From: Blasia pusilla
Lineage: Eukaryota > Marchantiophyta > Marchantiopsida > Blasiales
Direction of reading: 5' to 3'
Assembly (NCBI GenBank): GCA_050084515.1
Contig: CM114273.1
Coordinates: forward strand, 40,920,001 to 40,984,000
DNA: 64,000 nt
Shown here: piece by piece, positions 55,024-64,000 of the stretch
Layout: every line of letters starts with the position of its first letter
Numbering within the stretch: position 1 is the stretch's first letter
The notes under the pieces: generated by a model
What the model saw: only the letters and a program-made list of their open reading frames with translations
The model's database searches: none
Told to the model about the DNA's origin: nothing
Translations under genes and position numbers: made by a program

Positions 55024-57249
55024 GGGTAAAGGAAACCTTTAAGACACTACCAAGATGGAATCTAAACTAATCTAGTAACAAGACCAGAGAGGAGCAAGAT
55101 CTTTGAGCCTCTCTTTACACATTCACAAGAGACATCCTAGGTAAGGGAGAAAGACTACATATGCTAGTCAACTAGTCAAGAGGGACATGGGATGCTTGGA
55201 AGTCATGATGTGTCATGTGATCAAGGGGGGTATTCATCCGCTTAAGCCTAAGGGGGAGAGAAGATATATTCAATCACACATAAACCGCAAATCAAGGATT
55301 ACATCATTTTTATGTCACAAATTCAAGGGAGGCATGTGTTACCAAAAATCATGTTGCTAAACTTTCCATACAATTCTTAGGGTCATGCCTCACTCCTTTA
55401 CTTCCTTTGGTTAATCTTATAACAGTTTTCAATGAAAATTTCAAGTGAATTAGAGCCTTAGAGGACTCACAAGAGGGGCAGATGTTCAATAAAATTGAAG
55501 GTGCCAAGTAGGAATTGAACCAAGGACATAGTGATCTTAGGGGAATCTTAGTGAAGGCCCTACCATTACATGAAAGTCTCTCACATGTTATTGTGTTAGG
55601 GAAGGAAACAACAACAAAATTATTCCCTTGTTCACCTACAATCCATGATTAAAAGAGGAGTGCACATAGATGCAAATTAAAATTAGGCATGTAATGAGTT
55701 GGGTAACTTGGTTGTAAGAGATCTGAACCCATTGCCCTGATCTTCCATTCACAAGGCTCAAGGTGGGAATTTTTTTTTTCCATGGGAACAATGAAGGGGT
55801 AGAAGCCAAACTCTATAAAGAGAAGATGCTCCAAATTTACTAATACAAAATGAACAAACCTCAATGGAAAATCGTACTCTAAATTTCTAAGAAATAATTT
55901 TTCATTGAAAATACTTACATTAACATTGAGATTAAAAACCCTCAAAATAAAATGGATAAAACATCTACCCAATAATAAAAAAATTTTTAAAATCCTAAAT
56001 AACTTCCAACAACATAGAATTAGATGTTGGCTAAAAAATAAAAGAAAATTGAGAGAAATTAAAACAATGGAAAGACAAAAAACCTCCTTTCAAAACTCAA
56101 GGCCAAAAAAGAGTATGACCAAATAGGTATGAAACTTGAAAATTCATGACACCAAAATACACTTAAGTAAAATTTTAACCCAAGAAAAAAAAAAGCTAAG
56201 GAAAACATGGCAAAGAGCAAATGATTAAAAACCTTACCTCAAACCAAATAGGAAGGAAAAACTAAAAAATGAACTAAGAAGCAAAAAATCATTGATTCAT
56301 TTTAGTAATAAATGATGGAATATCCCGAGTCCGGGATTCATAACCTTATATTTCGGGACGAATATGGATTCTCATGATTCCATCCCTCTAATCTAATGCT
56401 AGCGCTAGAGTTTTCTAGACATCCTAATAGGTAGAGAAAGTTTGTATCGACTTGAGGTTAGCTTATACACTTTATGTGTATCATGTGCTTTTTATGTTTT
56501 TTTGGGCATTTTCATCGATATAGTGCATTTTCTGTTGTAAAATATTTAGAGCATTGCCAAGTCCTTGCCTTGGAAAAACATTTATCTAAACTAAGTATCC
56601 TCTGAATAATTTAGTTTCTTGACATCTGAATCCAAACAAGTGACTTTCTTGACATTCCTTTTCCTCGACAGAATTTTGTCTTGTGAGATTTATTTATTCG
56701 AGCAAAACATGCCATAAAGCTCATACTATGGTTTTTATATTTCTGATGCTCCTTGAATCTCCTTCTATTTCCTCTTATCCATCTCATTGCTCTGGACGGT
56801 TTCAACTCGCGAATGGTAGTGGAAGCTCTAAAAATAGAAAGGAAGAAAGAGGAAAAAAGTGCCCCGTGGGTTTCTCAATGGCTTCTCATGTGACACATAC
56901 TTAAGTGTCCAACAATCGATCGAGGAGAAATGTCGGGAAATATTATTAAGAATTATAGATATAAGAAGGAGTTCATGTAGCTTAATGTTTCCCCCAAGGA
57001 GAGTAGGATGATCGCTTTGCTTTGATCACGAGCATACAATCCGCCCCCATTTAAATCTAGTTTATTTTGTTCTCCATTGCAGCTTTTTATTTGATTAAGG
57101 GTTGACCAGTGCTGACAAGGATTTTTAGCAAACCGGGCTTTCCGAGAGAAACAGACCTACTATTCCCGGTTTTTTAAATTTTAGCAAAGATGCAAAAAAG
57201 AAGATGAAATGCTTTAACAAAGAATGGCGGTTCCAGGTACATTCAAAAC
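55024..57249. other. AT-rich DNA, no gene seen
   Basis: Frames at 55649-55972 (-), 55905-56126 (+) and 56611-56904 (both strands) show no recognised motif. An A-rich, Lys-coding stretch lies at 55970-56100. Composition becomes gene-type again from about 57000. Confidence 0.4.
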
Positions 57250-57308
57250 GACAGATAGATAATGCCTTCGTTTAGGAGGAGATAGACAGATAGATAATGC
57301 CTTCGTTT
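57250..57308. repeat. 35-bp tandem duplication
   Basis: GACAGATAGATAATGCCTTC followed by GTTT occurs at 57250 and again at 57285, separated by AGGAGGAGATA. Confidence 0.9.
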
Positions 57309-57309
57309 G

Positions 57310-60300
57310 TTCGGTTTCCAGGGAGTGAAAACCCAGGGAAAGTGCCGAGAGGTTTAGACTTTAGGGTCGCCACTAATGATCGCTGCTTAGTCAAGAATCC
57401 GAACTTCCTAATCCGATGAAAATGCGTGCCGAAGGCCATAACAATGTCGCACACTGAGGAGACCAGTAGCATCTTCCGAGTTAATGCAGATACGGGGCTA
57501 ATATCGTGCTAGTGCCCAGATGGCCGACAAATGAGAAGAGCCGGCGGCTTGCGGGTAGGAAGGAAAATGGATCCGACGATGGCTTGCTCGCTCTACAGTA
57601 CGCGGAGAGTTTGGTTTGTATTCGCATGAAGAGAGAGATTCTTGCCGCAGGTACTGGTGCATTGATACCTATGGGACAAAATTAACGGGGGCACCAAGGA
57701 GATAAACAGTGCAAGCCAGAGATGCATAGCTGCAGATCTGTGACTTTATTCAGAAATTACTAATGGGTTGTACCTGTCTTAGCACCACGTCACAGACGGG
57801 TACATTCATGGATCTTGACTTGAAGAACCTGACCGACTCGGTCTGCCGACGGAGAGAGCGCACATGGCATGAAAGATTGTTGGATCGCATGCCACCACCA
57901 ACTCGGTGCGGAAGAAGATGGCGGATGATTTGATTTGGTTTGGATTTGACAAGGGTTGGATTCAGGGTAGACCTCCACCAACGAGAGATGTAGTGAGGAC
58001 GGACGGACCACGGCGACGGAGTCGTGGCATGGAAGCAAAGTGAGGAAGACGGATTGAACATATGTGTATGGGGCCGTGGGCACGGCACGAAAGAGATGCA
58101 GAAATCGAGGAGGGAGGAAGAAGACTGCACCGCTGCACTGGGACCGAGTCCAACATTCAACCACCCGCCGAAAGAAGGTGGAAGATTACTAGTCTACAGA
58201 AGCCCGGATCCTAAAGCTTTTCTCGCTCCTGAGTCCTGCCTGCGATGGTGACGACGACGGCGGGATCCATGACCCGCTTCACTCCGTGAACCGAACCCAC
58301 CCGGCGATACTTTGAGTCTGATAGAAGTCCCGTCGGTCAGTGCGGGCGATGGCGGTCGTGCCTGACTGCGGTAGTTTTAGAGAGAGTGCGTGGATTGCGT
58401 CCTGCAGTGATTGATTGATTACCCATGGACCAAAGGAGTACTGGTGGTACTAGTACCTCATCACTGTTCCCGACGCCAGTGATTATCACCCATCGACTAC
58501 TAGGCGTAGTAGTAGTAGTAGTAGTAGTAGTAGTACCTCATCACTGTGCACAAAGCTGAAATCACTGCGTGGCAAACATGAGAGACTGTGGGGACGGGCG
58601 TGAAGTCAGATTCTTTGCAAACCGTTCGAGCTTGGACTTTTAGAAACCCTCCAAAACTGTGGACTGAAGGTAGGACGTGGCACCTCGGTCACTCGCTGCT
58701 GACTCTCGTGGTAGTGGACTCTGGGAAGCGTCCTAGAGTTCATTATTGTCCACTAGAAACGTTAAGGACGCTGTATCAGTGCGTGGGGCCCCGAGCACAG
58801 ACTACTCATTAACTTACTAGCGGGGGAGGAGCGAGCGAGCGAGCGAGCACCAGTTTCCCAAGACTCGGGGGCCCCGGTTGATGGACCAAGCAACCAGCCG
58901 ATAACGGGGCGGGCCCACTTTGGCGATTATCCGAACTGGCCCACGCACCCCCGTAGTAGTCGTCCCAGTCTCCGAGCTTCGGAAGCAGGGCAGGGGGCAA
59001 AGCAGCCGCCCAGCCGAGACGCTTTCGACGATTTCAAATCGGATCCGGGACGATCAAATGATTTTTTTTCTCTGGAAGGAGAGAAAAGTTCGATCCAGAC
59101 CACTCATGTGCGAGAGGAGAGTGGCACTGTGTCATGTGCAGACGTCCCGGAGAGGAAACCGGGAGACTTGCGAGGCTTCTTCGAGAGCTTTCCTCGTAAG
59201 AGACCTTGAGAGCTCGGAAGCACCCGTAGCACAACCGGCACTCGTAGCGTCTGGGAGTGTCTACGGGGCCACGAAACTGTCACGCAATGGCCGGCACGCG
59301 AGCGAGTCTTGGAGAGACTCGCTGCGAGGACGCCCTCCTGTTCTCCAGATCACCCGACCTTCCCGCTCTTGGGCTTCACTGGCGTTTCACGCGCGCATAC
59401 ACGGATGGACCTTTGTCAGGATCGCACCTGGATTTCCCAAAACTCGACGGAATGGAGGAGAATGGAAACGGTGATCGGCGGAGGCCGGCAACAGTGATGT
59501 CCTGATCGTTTGACGACAGACCACAACACTATCACATCTATTCCCGGTCCGGGGAGAAGTTGACCACTCTAACTGTCATCCTTCGGTGTCCACAGCTACT
59601 CGCTCAACATGCACTGCAGGACTCTGAGGAACCGTAGCGTGCATTGAACCTAGTCTAGCTTCTCGACTTCGCGTTGACCGAACTGGAACGTGTACAGTTC
59701 CAAAAAGTTCAAGAGCGACTCATGAAATTGCGATGCAGGAAACGATATTTAACCATGAAGCAAGAAGGGAGGGGGAAGCGCTGGGGTATCAATCATCTCT
59801 TCTGCTTCACCAACCAGTTCCAGAGAATGAAGCGCGAGAAACCAAGGATAGGTATAGCACCAGGACGTTTAGCGAGTTCAGCGGGGGTTCGGATTGGAAA
59901 GTTGAACCTTACATCGATGCGAACACATTGACCAAGACATTCATTCTTGGGCATGTGGATCACACCAAAATAATCGTCACCGAGGAATCGGATCTGACCA
60001 GAGACGGGACGGGATGATCACGTGACATCATGGGGATGCAAGACAATGCTGCAAGCTAGGCTCAGAGGGTGACTCAAAAATCATGGACCTTGTCGAAAGA
60101 GACCGAGAAATGAACAACGTTCGGTTCATCTGCGATTCATTACCGATGTAACCCACGAGACCTCGAACGTCTAAGCCCGAGAGTTGCAAGACATCTAACC
60201 CTATCTTCACTTCCATGTTCATCGACCTCCCTAAGCTATCGACTCTCGTTTCATTAACGTCTGTACGATCGAAGTCGGCCGTCGGGAGACGCCAGGATGC

Positions 60301-62336
60301 AAACTTCGAAGTAAACTTGCTCTCAGGCGGGCATTACTCCGATAGGCGAACTGGGACGGAAACCCTGGGGAGCCTGACTACAAATTCTTCAAATACGCTT
60401 TCCAAATACGCTTGTCTGAAAGACGTAATTCGACGAGGTCGACGACCTTTGACCGAAAGAACCGAACCGTTCGGCAAAGACTCTAGGAGACGCATGGGAC
60501 AACCGACAAAGCTGCACGGTAAGACACCTCTGGAAAATACGGCTTCAAACAAATGAGCCTTAACAGCTACTGTGGTCAGAAATTTTCAGCACAACTCGCG
60601 ACTGAAAAGAGGTGCATTGGCCTGTTGCTTTCTCCGCAACGGTCCGTCGTTGGGGATAGAAAATGATGGAGCCTGTTAGTAAGACGTACAAGATTTTACA
60701 TCGACAGGTTCGACGAGCTTGCCGCGATCGAAGACAAAATGAGACCCGGCCCAGACCTAGTGAAGTACAAAGATTCAAGATGAATGCGATTTATGCAACC
60801 CAAGGTGAGCACTTCCATATATCAGTTGGCAACCACAACATACAGAGTCGTAACTCCAAGTAAAGCAATTATTGGAAGTGTCGAAGAAGGACATTATCCC
60901 CCAAGCTCCAGTCGTGGTGGGGAGATCTGGAGCGAGTGAAATTCGTGCAGCAGTAAACAGTGCTCACTCACGTTTCCTAACTATTCCATTGTTCAGCTGC
61001 CCACTTTTCGAAGCGACCACCAGTTCATCAGTAACACCTCTCGTGGTGGTTTTGAATACGAGCGCAAAGCGGTTCGAGCAAATTGAAGAGTGGAAAAATC
61101 TGCATCTCTGTAAGGTGAATTAAGTGCAACCCAAATGGAGACAACTAAGGCTTTGTACAAAGCAAGAGCCATGAAAGTACTAGGAGGGAAGAGTCCGAGG
61201 AAGGGAGAGAGCAAGACGGAAATTTCGCAGAGGACCGAGCAGACTGCAATGGTAAAGAGGACAGCTATCAGAGTCTTAGGGTTTTTAAATATTGACACCA
61301 TAAATTGGCATCGGCTTTTATTTCTGATTTCTGCTACTTTACTGCTCTATGAATTACATCTGATCCTGAGGTCCCACTTGACAAACTTTTAGTCCCCCTC
61401 TCTCCCCCTCCCTCCTCTCTTGGGTAAAGCGAGGGACGGTAAGCTAGCGCCGAGCACCGTTGCTACCCTTCGCCTTATTTTTGCAAGCTTATTACTGAGG
61501 GATAACGGAAAAAGCCCTGGTCGAAACTTCATACGCCCATCACAGTTGTACACACCCTCCAAACCGAGTGGTTTGACTCGAGCAAATTCCTTGCATCAAC
61601 CTGATCCTTAACATCCCAGCTTTGCTCTCAGTAATCAGACTAATGCAGGCGCATCTTTACAATGAGTGCCGCTGTGCTGCATCAGCTTCAGAAGAGCGAG
61701 AGGAAGAACAATGAAAAATTGGGCGTAACTGCACTAATGCCATGCCAAAACCTGACCAGCACATCTACTGTACTATCTCTCGATTTCTGCTACAATTACT
61801 TGACTGCTTTACGATGCCACATTCCCAGTTACGTGCGTGTGTGCCCGAGACAGACAGACAGACAAAGAAAATAAAGTGGAGGGGGAAGAGGAGGCGGATG
61901 AGAACGGTGATGCGGAGAAGTTGACGAGAGGGCGGATTGATGGGGAGGGTGGGGGAGGGTGATCACAAAGAGTTCAAACCTCCCACGGACTCCTTGCTCG
62001 GCGTCGCACCCGAGGGCGAGCGGATGATGAATGGTAGGACGTCACAATTGTGAAGGGGAGTGATGGCCGCTGCTCTATAATGTACAGGTCAATCCAATGT
62101 GTCGTCCTGGCGTGTACGCTGGCGGGCTGCAAGGGGACTGGAAGAAGACTGCCTGCATCCCTGGCCTGATGGAGAGCCGGTGTCGAGAGCGGGTGAATTG
62201 ATACCGTCTATGATATTGCAGGAATTTCAATGCGCCCTGATGAACAAATCTCCATCTCCTGTCTGGCTTGGAGACGAGGACAACTCAAGCGTGACCTTGG
62301 GGTAGGAGGCGAGCAAAGCAATGACTTTTCGTTTCA
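57310..62336. other. Gene-type DNA without a recognised gene
   Basis: Balanced composition. Simple repeats are a TAG/GTA run at 58506-58535 and GAGC units at about 58830-58848. The sequence AGTACCTCATCACTGT occurs at about 58452 and 58534, flanking the TAG run. Frames at 58920-59474, 59733-60017 and 60215-60556 (+) are open but match no family I know. The last 300 bases are the 3' flank of the AHL gene. Confidence 0.4.
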
Positions 62337-63146
62337 TCAGTAAGGAGGAGGGCGTGGGGTTGCCCAGGACATAACATTAACGTCCGAACTGGAGAGTTGG
62401 CATGCACTAACGCCCATCTGAGGGCTCACGCTGTACAGCGCACCTGCATAATCGGGCTGAGTAACCTGAGGATGGCCACTGCCATCGTCGCCTTCGTCGG
62501 GCAGCGGCAACCGCTCGAACGCCGCTCCCTGGAACGAAGCTGCAATCACGAGCACTGGCCCCGCTGCTTGCAAACCCCCGACCACCGTTCCCCCGACGAC
62601 CTGGCCCGCAGATCCTGCTAGAGCGATGGTGAGGCCTGCAGCGCTGGGGGGAGCTGGTGGAGGCAGGAAAGCACCGGAGAGCGAAAGAATATCGAAGCGG
62701 CCATGGAAGGTGACTGTGGCTCCCGGCGCAGCAGGCTGTCGTAGTGTAACGTTAGCCACCGTTCCACTGCCTCCGAGAACGCAAACTCCTCGCTGCCTTC
62801 TCCTAGCAAACGCGGCCACGCTCTCGCCAACGTCGCTGCCTCCTGCAACCTCTAACACATGGGTTCTCATCCCACTGCCAGTATCTCGTGTAATGTATAT
62901 TGGAGGCTTCGGCTTATTCTTGGATCCCGGAGGCCTACCCCGCGGCTTGCGCCCACCTGTGCCCTCTTGTCCCACAGGTGGTCCGCCAGGTCCACCCTTT
63001 CCTTCAATCTTTCCTCTCTTTTTCCCTCTTCCGGGACCGCTGCTGTTGCTATTCTCGTCTTCCGACGTCGCGTGAGGATGCATCGATTGATTTTGGTCGT
63101 GGCCATGTGGGATACCGGTGGCATGATCCACCCCCGCCATGTACAC
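62337..63146 (-). CDS. AHL: AT-hook motif nuclear-localized (AHL) protein
   Basis: A 269-residue, intronless AHL protein. It should act in the nucleus, binding AT-rich DNA through the AT-hook and forming trimers with other AHLs and transcription factors through the PPC/DUF296 domain. The N terminus has a basic cluster (GRGKKRGK, about 39-46) and a Gly/Pro-rich linker. The type-I AT-hook is [19 protein letters not shown] (64-82). The PPC domain runs from about 94 ([13 protein letters not shown]) through [16 protein letters not shown], the conserved six-residue motif as GRFDIL (149-154; usually GRFEIL), [12 protein letters not shown] and [10 protein letters not shown] to about 216. A single AT-hook and no intron fit clade A. 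Residues 3 (Met) or 1 could be the start. The leader carries a CT/GA microsatellite. All family blocks are intact, so it is probably functional. Confidence 0.96.
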   Translation of the reverse strand: MYMAGVDHATGIPHGHDQNQSMHPHATSEDENSNSSGPGRGKKRGKIEGKGGPGGPPVGQEGTGGRKPRGRPPGSKNKPKPPIYITRDTGSGMRTHVLEVAGGSDVGESVAAFARRRQRGVCVLGGSGTVANVTLRQPAAPGATVTFHGRFDILSLSGAFLPPPAPPSAAGLTIALAGSAGQVVGGTVVGGLQAAGPVLVIAASFQGAAFERLPLPDEGDDGSGHPQVTQPDYAGALYSVSPQMGVSACQLSSSDVNVMSWATPRPPPY

Positions 63147-63283
63147 ATACCCACTTCGGGCAACCTTGGCCGTCTTGACTGCTGTTTATAACCCCTAAAC
63201 TAATTTTCTCCACCCCCCTTCTTCGACGCAATCCGTCGATCACTCGATTCTCATGCGCCTGCTGCTAACGCTTCGAGTGTTGT

Positions 63284-63335
<52 letters not shown>

Positions 63336-64000
63336 TGCCAGTGGATTCACATCGGGTGTTCAAGTCAATTCGAATTCACACGCGCGCCGACGGATCTTGT
63401 GTCTGTCACATACGCGGGTAGAAGCACGGGGGAAGAAGTGAAACACGGAGATCTACGAGAACTGGACGGAAAAAGGATCTAATCCCTTATCTCCCCGCAA
63501 ATACCAGAAACTGGTCAGACCCTTCACCTACGACTCTCCGACACCATACAGGTAGGTAGGATGGAGTACTAGTTCCCACTCGAGGCAACAGAAGAGCGAG
63601 AAAGAGAGAGGACTCCGGACTCAACACGATGAAGGAAGAGTAATCTCTTTCGGCGACAAGTCGCTTCCGCCACGCACACACACTGCAGACCTCCCTCCAG
63701 CCACTCTACACACTGGAATGCAACCTCACCACACCCCCAACTTCACCCGGCCAGCGCGAGCTGCTCGTGAAATGAAACGAGTTTCCCTCTGTGCCCTCTC
63801 CTCCTCCAAGTGCTTCCAATCCAGTGAAGAAATCCGAGGCTCGGATGACGAATGAATATCTAAGACGAAGAGGAACTTAAGACTGGAAGAAAACTCTCAA
63901 ATCTTGGACTCGAACCGACCGACCGACCCCCTCGGTGTGAAAGAAGCCGCAAGCCTTCAGTAAAACTCAACGGGGAGCGAGAAACGCGGGAGACGACTCA
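63147..64000 (-). other. Leader and promoter region of the AHL gene
   Basis: The sequence upstream of the minus-strand AHL start holds the (CT)n tract listed separately and balanced sequence to the window end. Frames on both strands here are not supported as genes. No TATA box can be placed with confidence. Confidence 0.45.
63288..63333. repeat. (GA)n microsatellite in AHL upstream region
   Basis: About 23 uninterrupted GA units on the plus strand (CT on the AHL sense strand), 142 bases upstream of the AHL start, probably in the transcribed leader. GA/CT tracts in plant leaders can bind BPC/GAGA-type factors, which is family knowledge rather than something shown here. Confidence 0.95.

Noticed and set aside
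59674-60556. Series of plus-strand frames as a multi-exon gene
   Set aside because: No motif, no consistent splice pattern and frequent frame competition; left as unassigned DNA.

Overview
This 64-kb window is nuclear DNA of a land plant. The evidence is a complete plant-type S-adenosylmethionine decarboxylase (10420-11499, +), a complete AT-hook/PPC (AHL) nuclear protein (62337-63146, -), and plant-type transposable elements: Ty1/copia with an initiator-Met tRNA primer site, a Ty3/gypsy chromovirus, CACTA and hAT elements. The sparse intron-poor genes and the R2-like LINE with a restriction-like endonuclease make me lean to a non-flowering plant (bryophyte or lycophyte). That lean is inference only.

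Layout. 1-4.1 kb is AT-rich with an elaborate foldback at 582-747. 4.9-8.05 kb is a decayed R2-like LINE. 8.05-17.3 kb is compositionally balanced, gene-type DNA with the AdoMetDC gene and its leader. 17.3-37.0 kb is a nested transposon block: small hAT-type elements, one CACTA end with a long subterminal repeat, a spliced minus-strand gene of probable transposon origin, a decayed hAT transposase split by a solo copia LTR, a copia LTR-PBS-gag fragment, and a second CACTA-like element carrying two nested hAT-type elements. 37.0-44.1 kb is balanced DNA with one coding-like stretch near 40.3-40.9 kb. 44.15-46.42 kb is a mosaic tandem array split by a solo LTR. 46.9-48.9 kb is a gypsy integrase-chromodomain remnant. 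49-53 kb is balanced DNA with no recognised gene, 53-57 kb is AT-rich with repeats, and 57-64 kb is balanced DNA ending in the AHL gene.

Only two cellular genes are secure and they are unrelated: AdoMetDC supplies decarboxylated AdoMet for spermidine and spermine synthesis, and AHL is a chromatin/DNA-binding regulator. Most of the rest can be read as layered transposon insertions, several dated relative to each other by target-site duplications. The most novel material is a family of short hAT-type elements (ends CAAGGTTGCA...TGCAACCTTG, degenerate 8-bp duplications, GC-rich core), the modular 44-46 kb array with its solo-LTR insertion, and several interlocking inverted repeats. No tRNA, rRNA or CRISPR was found.
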